Source of the DNA: Haliotis asinina | Lineage: Eukaryota; Mollusca; Gastropoda; Lepetellida; Haliotidae | Reading direction: 5' to 3' | Length of the DNA stretch: 64,000 bases | Assembly: GCF_037392515.1 (NCBI RefSeq) | Contig: NC_090287.1 | Span: 7,671,501 to 7,735,500, forward strand | Shown: positions 35,540 to 48,500 of the stretch, in pieces | Position numbering within the stretch: the stretch's first letter is position 1 | Layout: every line of letters starts with the position of its first letter | Program-made: the position numbers and the translations under genes | Notes under the pieces: generated by a model | What the model was told of the DNA's origin: nothing | Database searches by the model: none | What the model saw: the letters and a program-made list of their open reading frames with translations, nothing else

Positions 35540-38500
35540 ATACTTTATCTCGATAATAATTTTGCAATTAATCCTTCTTTTCTGAAATATGTTCCCAAAT
35601 CAAATTCTTTATTATTTCTTGAAAAAAACCTATTCACAGCAACCTCTATACACCACATAAGAATTATTAGTTCCTTGTCACAAAGAATGAGAAACAATCT
35701 CATTGCAGTAATTGACCCTTAAGTGAATAACAAACAGCACCATCAGGAACACACACGATCACATTACAGCTCATAAGGACTGTTTTCACTCTTGTGAACA
35801 AGGTCAAATACAAACTGACAACATACACTACTCAAGAGAAGTTAAGGAACACCCTAGTTTTACATATTATGATATAGATTTCATTTGTCTTGGCCATGAC
35901 AAATTGACTAGTGCCATATGAAAATATGATAAAACCCTTAACTTCCTTACTGTAATATATATACCAGCTTCTTTAGAGAGTATATACTTTTACTTGTTTG
36001 GAGCAGTGTTTACAAGATTCTGAAATTTAGAAGTATTCCACAGAGCAAGAACAGTCTACGGATTAAAGCACATGAACAACTGGAAGGTTAATCAGTTAGA
36101 AAATAGAGTAGACAAATGCAAGTGATATGCATTAGGGTATTGGCAAAAAAGCATAAAATCAGATATGACTGAGTGTGTAAGTGATATGAGTCAGTTTACA
36201 AATTTACAAACGTAATGTATGAAAACTAGGTCAAGTGGTGATGGAGACTAAACAGTGCCTTAACTTGAACATGTCCAGGTTGAAAAAATGGCAACAATTA
36301 CAAAGATCACTTTTCATGCAAATCATTTCATCTGCTCCAACTCTACACCAAGTACATGTACTCACCACAAAAATAAGTAAGTAACTTCCCCGGACTGGAG
36401 CAACTTGTAAGAGGTGCTGTTAAATCACCCAAAGATATCACCCAGAAAAATCACCTAGGGAATCACAGAAACAGCATTTGACTCTCTTGTGCAGCTCCAA
36501 GTAATCCAACAGTATTGATCTTGAGCACTCTGCAACAATATCATCCACTGAGCTAACTTCAAACTATCCTTGAATTTGCTAACTCCAAAGTCGTAGCTTG
36601 TCTCCTTGAATAAACAAAATCCAATTTGCTTGAGTACAAATTTTCCAAAGAAAATGCATAAAAAGATTCCTTCAAGGATGAAGAGAAACTCCTGCACTGA
36701 TGGTGTCTGAGTTGAATGTGTTGCGTCTGCTGCTAGACGTCTGCTCCAAGGCGTCTGCTCTCAGTGGAATGAGGACTGTCACTCACTGGCTGCTGGTGAA
36801 AGAGTCTAACAGGCAGGCTTTCTCTTCCTGCAGAGTCTGACACAGTTTCTCCTGTGACCAATCTGCGTCACCTCATGTTCACATTCATAGAAAGCAGAAA
36901 TAACAAGAACTTAGGGAGGGAGCAAGGAGGCAGTCGCTTTCAACTCAACTGGCATCTAGATTAAAAATTCTTGAAATAGCTTCTAGGATGCACACAAGAA
37001 TTTCTTCTTTTGAAATGATCCTAGCCAATACTAAGGAAGGCTGTGTTCCATCTCAAAGATTCAAGTGTGATAATGGTGGTCTCTGAAGATTGCTTACTGT
37101 TTCTCTCTATTTTCAGAAACATTCTTAATGATATGTTAGCCCTTTTGGAGTAATGACTTTGAATGCCAAAGCATTTTGTCAACACAAATGTGACTTTATG
37201 ATTCAACTGCCAGATAAAGTGCACACATTTACTTGACTTAGGTCTCTATATTTCATTTTCCAAGCAAGGACCTTCAGCCAACATATGCATAAAATGGGAA
37301 TAAAATCCTGTATTATCAATCATCATAAATGGACAGCTATCATTAGTCTTGAACCATCATGAATAGGAAACTGTGCAGGTTAGGTGACTTGAATGTTTTG
37401 GGTGATACTTTTTATGCAACAAATGAACACTTAATTTCATGAGTATATCTAGTTATGACTTTTTGTCTAATCTCTTCCAAAGATACAGCTCATTCTATAC
37501 ACTATATATAATACAGTGATCCTCAGTGAATCATCCAACTACATGAATTTCCCTTTTGTTATAAAAAAAATGAATAAAAATCTAGAGATGTGGGCATGCT
37601 TCCTCACCACACAAGACTTGTCAAAGATACAAAGTATCAGATGTTGAGAGTACAATCCTTCTGTAATACTGAAAGTCAAACCAAAGAGAGAAGAGACCTC
37701 ATATCGCTACCCAAACCCTTTTAACAGATAAGGGCTGTCCCGCATGTGGCTCCTCTTAGTGGTTATCAAAGTAGTATCTTATCTGGTCACTCTCAGATGT
37801 GGAACCCATGCAAGGCACAGGGGTCCATGGAAGCCAAAAGGTTATCACAAAGGTCTTATTTCACCAACCCTGGGCATTCAAGGCTTGATAACATCAGGCA
37901 GACAGCATATTTCAGGACACTTCATCCACCCCAGTCTCACAATGATATCAAGCCTGTGTAGCTTCTCACATAATAAGACACCTGAATACAGACTGTACAG
38001 TTAAGCATAAAAAGTGTACTGTCCATCATGAGAATATCAGTCCCACAAAACTGGCCTTGAACAACTTTCATGTATCTTATGTTGTGAAACATTCAACCAT
38101 GATCTGGAATCATGGACTACAATAAGTAGTTGATGACAAAGGATGGTTATTCTCTAGTGAGTGAACACAAGTTCACTCTATCAACCTTTGGTCTGTTTTG
38201 CAGCATCATGCTTCATTTTAATATATATGTTCTTTAACTGACTGGTTATGAGAAAAACATCATCTACAAATATCTGTGGATAACCATCTGAATTTGGTCA
38301 AGTATATAGGACATAACAACATACAAACTAAAGCCTCCCCTCATACATACAAACCTAGTTTGAATCACATTATTTCCCCTGCAGCATAGCTTTCTCTGTA
38401 TTGCTAAAGTCTATATGAAGCAAGTCTAGAATCCAAGAATCCCTCAACTTACTGGAGCTTCTTTTCAAATGGATTTATTTGTTACTATCAAAATTATATA

Positions 38501-39690
38501 TATTCATGGACTTAGCGATAGTCTAATCCAAACTGTTCTTCAGCAACATGTGAACATATTTCTTCATTAGTTTTCACTATATAGTCTTTTTTTTCTGAAA
38601 CACAATATTGGTCCTATCCTTAATCATTTACACCAAAGTAGCCTCAATATTTGATTAGCTGCTGCACAGAATATCCTGACTCCCTTCAGCTGTGCATCTG
38701 CCTCACGCATACATTACACATATGAAGACACCCAGAGAAGAAGATAACTGTCTTCGATAACACAGGTTAATTAGCAACGTATTGGCTGAATAAACACCCA
38801 CTTGATAACCATTCCATTAGACACAAATACAAACAAAACAGTGTCTAACATTTCTAAATAAACATCAAACCATATTTTTGTCGCTATGACTTTCATAAGA
38901 CTCCAAATTTACCTATGCAGAAGTAAATATTTGTCAACTGCCGTACCAACAAGAGCTGTTTGCACAGAATATGAATATGTTTATGTGAAAAACAGTAGTT
39001 CAACAGAACTGATGTTGCGATCCATCTCAACAAGCAATGAACATGCATGTATTAGCTGATCGTAATGAGCTTGGTTGCCATTTAGAGAAGTTTAAGTGGA
39101 CGTTTTGCAGTCTGAAGTCCATCATTCAACAAGGACTGAAGATTTCCTAACAGCAAGCTTCCGCTTAGTTTGCGAGCCAGGTCAAGGACCATCAATATGT
39201 AACGTAACATTCATCCACTTGTAATTCCTTCTAATGTGACAGCATGTTAAGAAAGAAAAATTCTGTTCTTTATCAATACACTTTAGTTGGATTACCCTTG
39301 GCATGGGCTTGCATGTCCACTCACATATAGAGTTTATTGCATATACTGGTCTTATACTTCTCCTGCAGCTTGTCCTTGGTTACTATCATTAGCCATCACT
39401 GTAGGGAATCAAATATGGCCTTGAATGGAGCAACAATTATTACATATTAATCATTAAGGGACTGTTCAAATGTCTAATAAAAGGCGATTTAACAGGTGCT
39501 TGACAGTCATATACCCAAAAGGGAAAGATTACAGGTATTAGTTTATTCAGTTGTAATCACCTATGGGAATGAACAGAAAAGACAAATGAATGAATGTCTA
39601 CAGACATATCCCCAATGGCTGAAAGCTTTAGCATCCAGTCTTTTTAACATATCTCTTAAGTATATGTCCATCTCTTAAACACTGCAATAA
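35540..39690. other. Non-coding DNA, nothing recognised
   Basis: No supported exon or repeat. Around 36710-36860 the sequence is richer in G and C, with ctgct-type words, but no clear splice signals define an exon. Confidence 0.4.
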
Positions 39691-39832
39691 ATGAGTGAGT
39701 GAATGAGTTAGGTTTTACGCCACTCTTAGCAATATTCCAGCAATATGAAGGCAAGAGACCCATGTGGGAAATCGAAACCGGGTCTTCCACAGGATGAGCA
39801 AATGCTTTTATCACTAAGCTATCCCATCCGCC
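39691..39832 (-). mobile_element. tRNA-derived SINE
   Basis: Plus-strand order: atgagtgagtgaatgagt, aggttttacgccactcttag, caatattccagcaatatg, then tcgaaaccgggtcttccaca and atcactaagctatccca, the complement of the tRNA-like head. Near full length, moderately diverged. Confidence 0.88.
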
Positions 39833-39839
39833 TGTATCA

Positions 39840-41447
39840 TATGATGATAGATATGTTTCTTCTTGCAGTTTTTAAGAATAAATATTATACTGTTGTAAGT
39901 CATACTGTGCAGTTCACTGATTTCACAGGATAAATTTCACGCAAAAGGAAACAAAGGTACAAAGTTAACATACTGAGATACATTAATCAGTTCTTACTAC
40001 GTCAAATTAAACAGATGGCAAGAGACCACTGTACCTAATCTGCTGCAAGCTGTATAGTTAGCGCCATCTTGCAGTGTCAGGAATGGTCTACAGGGTATGA
40101 ATCACCCCAGGTGCCAATCTCCGCACTTACATCTCTCTCTCAGTCACTCGTTTGGTCTTTCACAGTAATGCTGAATCACCTAAATGCTAATAGTCATGAT
40201 CAATCACAGACACGCAAGACTAACTCTCCACTCCTCAAAGGGAGAAGAAGTTCAAAAGTTCAATGCAGGATACAAAAACAAAACCTTAAAACTCTGAGAT
40301 AGCCCATCATCCTCTTAAATATAAAAGATGTTTCTACCCACATCTAGTCAGGTTGATGTGAATGGACTCAAGCATCTGTTAGTTTACACAAGGATCATTT
40401 GGAATGATAACTTCATTATACAACATACACAACAGTTGTATGAACCCAGGGAGTTGAGATTAAAAATAAAATGTGCCATTATGATGAACACACAATGATC
40501 GGGGACAAACAAAGTGCTCTTGAGCGAGTGTAACAGAGAACTGGATATCAGCGCTATTTAAATGTCTAGTATAGTATAAAACATTTAATGGATTCATCTT
40601 GACCTTCAATGTGTGTATCTCCAGTGAATTTCCAGAAAAGAGTTGTATGACCAGAAATTTGCACAAGAAATTCCCCCATCATTCAGAATCCCCAAATTGT
40701 CCTAATGCTAAAATCATCATAGTGGTAAGGTCACAACTAATAACAAATACATCTCACATGTATGGGTGATCATTCATGATTAGCAAACTCTCTATAAAGA
40801 ATTGACTTCATCATATTTCTCTCTCTGCATTCTTTACTTAGAGCAAGTTTCACAACCATCATCTAAAATCAACGTGCCAAACCTGTGCTTGCAAGACTGA
40901 TATGAATCACTCTATACACTACCTATACTATGCCAATAGATATTAGTCATTCCCTATGACAAGTAAGATTGGGTTTTGGTAGCGGCAACCTTTGTATAAT
41001 CACTGAGTGTTACTATTATTGTATTCTATAATGACCCAACAACATTCCAGTTCAATGAAGAAGGAACAATCCTCTGACCTACATTACTCATGGGGTTGCA
41101 GTACACTCATTAACGAAGCACTCGTTATTCATTAGTTGCTCAAATTGAACAGTACCGGTGACTCCTGTGTGATTTGTCACCAAACATGGTCATGTTGAGC
41201 TGCCCAATCAAAGTGTTATTACACTACTAATTAACAGGTCAAACAGCACATTAATGCAGTCAATAATAGGTAGTTAGTATTCAAACCTCAGCACAGTGTC
41301 CAGACTGAGCTGAGAAGCCTGTGGTGCCTTCAAATTAGTGACTGAGACTCATGTTGCAAGATTAAAGTACTACAGCATCATACTCTGTGAATACAGCTTA
41401 AACTGGGTTAAAGGGTAGTTGGGTTTCTCAAAGTGGCACTAGGGTTA
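39840..41447. other. Non-coding DNA, nothing recognised
   Basis: No supported feature. Confidence 0.4.
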
Positions 41448-41660
41448 AACGTAGACTAACGGAGACAGGGGTTACAGGAGGAGCAGAGTTTATATGGAGA
41501 CTGAGGTTACAGGAGGACTAGAGTTCATAATGAAACTGGGGTTATAAGAGAACTTGAGTACATAGGGAGTTAAGGGTTACAGGAGGAGAGTTCACAGGGA
41601 GACTACAGTTATTGAAAGATCAGAGTTTATACGAAGACTAAGGTTATAGGAGGACCTATA
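41448..41660. repeat. 35-bp minisatellite, about six diverged copies
   Basis: Copies of ggttacaggaggac plus agagttcata and gagact. Unit starts at about 41470, 41505, 41540, 41575, 41608 and 41642 give periods of 35, 35, 35, 33 and 34. Copies have diverged but keep the period. Confidence 0.8.
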
Positions 41661-41941
41661 ATAATAACAATAAACCCCACCCCCAACCACCCCCAAACCC
41701 AGTAACAAGAAGTTTGATTCAGTTATCCAGCTTAAGCTGTAAGATGTAGATCAATGTATCAGCTACTGAGCAGCTTTATTAGAGACTGGGTCTCAGTTTA
41801 CCACATGGTTTGTTTTGATGGAAGAAGGAAGAATGGGTAGCAGTAGACTAAGGGCCAAAGCTCCTTACAATCTATAACATTACAGAGGTGCTAGAGGCAA
41901 AACCCACTTCACAGAGCATTTCATATCAATGCCAACCACAC

Positions 41942-42147
41942 TGGAGTAAACTTTCACAATGATATGTATCTGTTAATGGAATAAACTTTTACAGTGATAT
42001 GTAGCTATTAATGGAAGAAACTTTTACAATGATATGTAGCTATTAATGGAAGAAACTTTTACAATATGTAGCTATCAATGGAATAAACGTTTACAATATG
42101 TAGCTATCAGTGGAATAAACTTTTACAATGATATGTCGCTATTAATA
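41942..42147. repeat. 35/32-bp minisatellite, about six copies
   Basis: Units of tggaataaacttttacaatg followed by atatgtagctattaa start at 41942, 41977, 42012, 42047, 42079 and 42111. The later units are 3 bp shorter (caatatg in place of caatgatatg). It begins about 280 bp after the other 35-bp array, but the sequences are unrelated. Confidence 0.9.
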
Positions 42148-44260
42148 TTTCAATATGCTTTGACATTTGTCAATATCTAATATCATGAGCGAGAACACAT
42201 CCAATGGTATCTTCTAGTTAACTTAAGAAGTCTATCTCCATCTCGAAGATCCTTCAGAAGAATTAAAAATGATCTCAAATTAAGTCTAGAATCTTTTGGC
42301 ATGTCAAGAATGTTTGGGTTCCAGAAATTGATCATTGTTTATGGATCCAATAGGAATTTAGTTTCTATTTTGCTAATATTTTTCATGCTATGTCTGGTGT
42401 AGCATGCTAGTTGAGTAGTGAACATATCTCATTTGATTTTCAACATGATCTGCATTAAAAGGCAATATGAATCATCAACACCAAGGAAGTAAGAGAGACA
42501 AATGCATCATAAGTCCTAATGGAAATACACTAAATCACCAACATTCATCAAATACAGCATAGAGTAATTGTACTTATGTATAACAGCACACCAGGATCGG
42601 AAGTAACATTGAGTTTTATACAAGTGTTTTGTTTACAAGGATATAGTTGTATTCACAAATGTATTCTCATACTATGTGATGAAAACTGGACAAATTAAAG
42701 GAAAGCTTGAATTTTCATGCCATCCCTTAATTGCTTCTCTCAGTATATTATAGGTGTTGTAATTGTTTCAGTCTCATACCAGTAAGAAAAGGACTGGTTT
42801 TGCATGTATAAAATATTACAACCATATTACTATACAGATGTGAACTATTTTACATACTATACCAATGGGAGCAATCAAAATTAGGACTTTGTCATGACAA
42901 GCAAATGGATTAACCACTCTACCATCCTACAGCCATCTTAAAACAATCACAACATTCAAAATGTACAAACTTTAATACACATTTCAATAAGATACATAAA
43001 ACAAATGAAAAGTTTGTCAATCACTAATAGCAGCAAAAATTCTGAATATTAATGTAAACAAATATGAAAAAAAGAGCCAATCACATAAACTGATTAGCAA
43101 GAGCAGCTAAATACCATACCTAAAGTACACACAGTGGCTGCAATTCCAGCGTTATCTCCTGCAGCTTAGCACACACTCCTCTCTTCCTGCTGATTATCTG
43201 TCTACTGACTAGCCAGCTGTAATCCTCCCTCAGTCAAGCCGACTGCTAATGGTCAGTTGGGCAGTGCAATGGTTGGACCAGCTACTTCAGCGGCCAGCAG
43301 CAAGTGAACTCAGGCCTTCAGCCACTCCCTTGTTTCAGTGGGCATACTTCAGTTACATAACTACCATCTCACATGACCTCTGACCCATGAATAATTATGT
43401 TGATGAGGGCCCAAATGGGTGGGGCATGTGAGAAGGAAACCATCTTCAGTCATCACAAAATTTAACAATGTATCTATACTTACTGCATCTAGTTGTCACT
43501 GTGAACTGTTTTAATGCTCATAGATATTCAAGGATAACAAGTGTTACATAAAAACATGCTGAACAGTTGCTAAAGAATTTTTGTCAAATTTTTAGTTAAA
43601 AGACATGAATTACATGAACATACATTTTTATGAGATTTTATTTTTTTCAAACTTGCACTTGCTGTTCAGAACATATATGCAACATATGTCATATTTGGGA
43701 TCTCACTTTCTCAGCACATATATGTTTTTAAAATAAGTATGATAAAAGCATCTTGTACAGGGCATAGTTTAATATTCAATACAGCAGCACACTGGAAACT
43801 AGTGTGGAAATGGATATATCCAAATATGTACAGAGTATGACAAGGAAGTTCAGACACAGATAAACATTTCATCAGATCGACACAAGAGGCAAACATGGAC
43901 CAGGATCTGTAATTTTCATTTTCCTTGATTATTTATACCTAACAAGCAGTGGTTTATATTTGACCGAATGGACCAACAACCTTTGTTCCCCATCATACTA
44001 TCTGCCGCATATAGATATAAACATATTTCCTCTACACATGATTAAAAAAAAAATTCAGGTTTATTTAGATCTGGTATATGGATCATGATGCTTCTAAAAC
44101 CTACAAGTAAGTGAGAGTGAGTTCTGCTTACAGCATCAGCCATATTGTAAGTCCTCTTGGTAACAGTATCACAGCATCGTGTAGATAATACACGTACATT
44201 CAACTGCTTCAGTTCATAAGTGATCACAACAAAATGATAATATTTTTGAAATACTTTATA
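42148..44260. other. Non-coding DNA with a possible untranslated exon near 43.1-43.3 kb
   Basis: No coding exon. The stretch about 43130-43340 is GC-richer, and on the minus strand ends at a donor-like TTTAG|GTATGG near 43118. It might be a non-coding first exon on the minus strand, but there is no independent support. Confidence 0.3.
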
Positions 44261-44263
44261 TTT

Positions 44264-44372
44264 ATCTGAACAATTCTGATCAGGTTACCTAAACTATCTG
44301 ACAAAATATACAGCTGAACAATTCTGATCAGGTAGATCAGGTTACCTAAACTGTGTGACAAAATATACAGTT
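44264..44372. repeat. 48-bp tandem duplication
   Basis: gaacaattctgatcagg starts at 44268 and again at 44316, each followed by gttacctaaact and tgacaaaatatacag. The second copy has a small insertion (tagatcag). Confidence 0.85.
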
Positions 44373-44894
44373 AAACCTAAAAATAATGGAACACACTGTC
44401 TACAGATTACACATTCCTGATCTAATGATAACTTGCAGAAAAAGCCTAGCCTTCTGCCATGTTAATAATGACAAGTTGTACTTAAATACAACAAGCAACC
44501 TTACTACAGGTATACTACTGATCTAGCTACACATGTTCAATTACATTTATAAAAACACCTGGTTGGGAAGAAAGAAAATATGGATGCCATGAAACAAACA
44601 GGTCTCAAGGTGTAAAATTTATCTTTCAGAAAATTATATTATTCTGACTCATCCCTGTAGCCCCTCAAATGAGTATTGAAGATGGAGACTTCATCAGTCT
44701 ATGTTAAGCCAAGGAGGTGTGTAGGGGAGGGGTGACACTAATGCCAGCAGATCAAGGGATTGGCAACTAAACAATGGACACACACTCTGGCCACAAGAAT
44801 GTCCAATAAAAGATACTTGACCCTTTAACATTCCAAACATGCACCCAAAAGTTGCCCAGTCGTGACAGTTATATCCAGATTGATATACAGATAC

Positions 44895-45050
44895 TCATAC
44901 CCACAAATAAGGGAACACATAAAAGAACAAGTGTTCCTTATTTATTTCAGAATTTCACCCACAGTGCAACACATACCTTATGAAGAATCCTGGAAATGAA
45001 CATGGAAACACTTGTACCTTTATGTGTTCCCTTATTTGTGTCTATGGGTA
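44895..45050. mobile_element. Fold-back (inverted repeat) element, MITE-like
   Basis: Left arm (about 44895-44934) and right arm (about 45006-45050) are reverse complements. They share ataagggaacacataaa and acaagtgtt, with a 5-bp insertion in the right arm. About 70 bp separate the arms. No transposase is present. The shape suits a non-autonomous DNA transposon, but I found no clear target duplication. Confidence 0.6.
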
Positions 45051-45419
45051 TATTTCGAGAAAGATATGATGGAATGATTTGTTTAAGCCCTTAAGACCAT
45101 GCCATAGAATACTACAAGCATTAAGAAACAGCCATGGATATGACAGATAGAAATCTGTGGTATCAGATGGAGACAGTTCCTATGAAATATTAATCAAACA
45201 ATATATTGATTTCCCATTTGTAGTCACGGTGATATCTGTCACCAAAATCTGTCAAACTTTCAGTGTACGGTAATGTAACACACTGCATTAAACATGAGTG
45301 ACAACTGTCACTTCCCAACATACATATCGATGAGTCGTGTGAGTGGAACTGAGATGCAGTCTTTTGAAAATATACATTCAGATATTAAAATACATTTATA
45401 TACATTTTTATGTTAATGG

Positions 45420-45545
45420 GGAGACTCCAAGAAGTGAGAGGAGTGAGTGAAACAGTGAATGAGTGATTGGAATGAGTGAGGGAAGAAAAGAATGAAGGAC
45501 AGGAGTTAGTGAAGGAAGAGGGAAGGGTGAAGAAATGAGTGAGGC
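45420..45545. repeat. GAGTGA-rich simple sequence
   Basis: Repeated gagtga and gaatga words with purine-rich filler. It resembles an expanded SINE 3' tail (the family ends in cactcactca on the other strand), though no SINE body is attached. Confidence 0.6.
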
Positions 45546-45549
45546 AACT

Positions 45550-48500
45550 CTCTCAGGCTGCATCAGACTTAAAATTTATGTTGAGAAAAATACATGGCAA
45601 ATGTCTTTTCTACTGATATATAAATATATAAATGAGTGAGTCAGTGCCGTTTCATGGTGTTTCATTGACAGAAAGACTAAAGACACAATGAATACACAAT
45701 ATAGCAAAGAAATAAAGGCCACAGACATGTACCACTTTGGTGAAAGTGCTCTTGTTATGACACAGACAAACCTATGACACTAATCTGGGATTTGAGCTCA
45801 TAAACTGACAGAAACAAGTAGGACTCTAGCTAAACATGTTTCTTTCAATAATTCCATAAAACATATATCATCAGTAGTTTAATGTTACCTCTATTCAAGT
45901 GAATAGTGAAAGCTACAGTGGGTATTCCCTATTCAGTAGTGAAAGCTACACAGCTATCTTAATGTATCTCCCTGGCACAGTATCCCTCCATTTGGTCCCT
46001 CCTCAAGAAGTCTGAAAGTTCAATGAGGCATCACCTACACTTGGAGATTTCAATGCATATCAAGCACTCACAGCAAGGAAATGTCATCATGGGGTCCCAT
46101 TACAATTTGCATGTATCACTAATACCATCACCTACTTAACTCTAGAGGTCATTCCACTTGGCAAGTCAACACAAACAATAGGCAATCAATCTGCAGAGTA
46201 CCAAAAAATGAACACATTTCTAAATATAGACATCACATTGGATTGGGTCATAAATTGCACTGATTCATCACTAAAACATCAAAATGAAAAACGATTAGTT
46301 CAAGATCTTTCAAAATTTACAAAAGGGTATCTGGAACAAGTTTTATTAAAATAAACCCTTCTTGAACTTAGTGTGACCATACATGTGACACTGTAACCTT
46401 TGAATCAGCAAACATGGTTTTCAACAAACATGGCTTCCACAACGAAGGCCTTCCTCCTCAGTGGAAGAATGCCCACAAATTGATCCATGCGATAATCGGC
46501 TGGTGCTTGAAAACAATGATGAAAGTGTGTTTTTATCACAATTTTTTTTGCCATAAAGACATAGGGTACCTATACACAAGTTACTGACACAATTTATCTA
46601 TATGAAAGTGCTGTCGTTAAGGTCAATCATCACCTAGCACATGCAGCTACATGACAATCACATACTTTACCAGAAGATCTGCTGAAGAACATCTGTAACT
46701 GATCCAGTACTTGAAAACATATCAAATACTAATGAAGGCTATTATTTACCTGATGAATAAGAGCAATGTCTTGCCTCAATCTTAATAAGCTCTTCACACA
46801 CTGATGGAACACAGACAGAAGTTAATTCATAGACCACAGGCACTTAACATCTCATCCTATCACAGGGAGAGAGAGAGAAAGAGAGTAGAGCCACCAGGTA
46901 CGTTCGTCTGCCAGAGTGCATTCTTTAAAGACTAATTCCCTTAATGCATCAGGCCAACAAACAAATAAACAAATCTGTCACACGCCAAACAACTCAGGCT
47001 GTTGATCATCCCACAACCAAGTACACGTGCCAGGGAGTTTTGCTGATTTGAATTAAGACTTGGAAGATCAGGAGCCCCTTATCAAACTGTCATTACATCA
47101 GAGCAAATGGACACCAGTGAAGGGGCCCCATCTTATGCATTGTGTACTGGACAATCTCATGTTTTAGAGTGTGTTGCCATGGTTATTCAAATGCATCAGT
47201 GCACTTGGCAAATTGTGCACAGAACATGCTGACTGGAAGTTCAGCAGTTTCTGTTCATACCTGTGTTAACTTGTTCATACCTGTTTAAGGATAGAATAGG
47301 GGTTGTTTCACTATCTTTCACAAAACATACATATCATATACATAAAAAGCTGCCCGTCTGTCTTGTATATAGTTCAAAAGATTCATTTCAACGATCAATT
47401 GATGTGAACAATCTAGCACCAACATTTCTAAATTCAATAAATCATTAATAAATCAAGTATGATTCACACATGAATAAATACATAATCCTAAAATTTGATA
47501 CACAATACTTGAATCATACAAAATGACAATACCACAAATTACAACTTGATGGATAGAAGACACAACCTTTATAATGCAGCATGAATGGAAAAATGGAAAA
47601 ACATTTTCATTTTCTTAAATCATATATTGGGCAAAAGGTTACACTGACATTTCAAACACATAAATCGACCAGAATATCATTTCTATACAAAATCAATTTG
47701 TCAATAAAAAATAATAATTCAGATGAGTAATGCATACAACAAAAGGAAAAGATTGTAAGAAAAAAAAACATACTGTAACTATCTCCAGAGGCAGTGAACC
47801 GTCACTAACTTGAGAATACCATCCGAAGTCCCCAAGCAGATTCAAGGCTGAATTTTCACTACTTTGTCCAATCATGAATCACCAAGCTATGACTCAGCCA
47901 TATAGATCCTGGCTTTCAAACCTGTTACAAGATCTCCACCGATGCCAGCATGACTGGGACCAGTCTATTATGACTCATGTGATTTATGGCAAGTTTGTCT
48001 ACGCAAATCATTGTGGTTGGGTCAACTCAATTCCACACTTTTTCATCTGTAAAACCTAAAAGACTGTCAGATTAATAATAAAGGACGTTTAAAAACGAAC
48101 TGATATTGACCAATATGAATATGTAAAGAGATTGAGCAAGAAATGAAATATTGACTGAAAATTGAAACTTAATGAATTGATTTGCTTCAAGTGACTTTCA
48201 AAGAATATGATTCAATTATATGACTTTTGTTATCCAAACTTAGTACCTGAAGGACCAGACATCTTTACTTAACCTATATTTCCTAGTATAATAACATCAA
48301 GAAATAATCCATACATAGGAAAAGATTACCTTCTACATGTACCTCATTCCGTAAAATTTGATGCCAAGATACAGTATTTGGTTATTTTGATAACAGCTTA
48401 ACATGGTTTGAAATCATAAACGTACAATGAATTAGCATTTATTATTTCTACATTTTTAAAGAGTTTTAAACTGTTATCCATCGACTGTTCATCCATCACG

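Noticed and set aside
43118-43340. GC-richer stretch ending in a minus-strand donor, as a first exon
   Set aside because: Only one moderate splice signal supports it and the 5' edge is undefined, so it is noted but not called.
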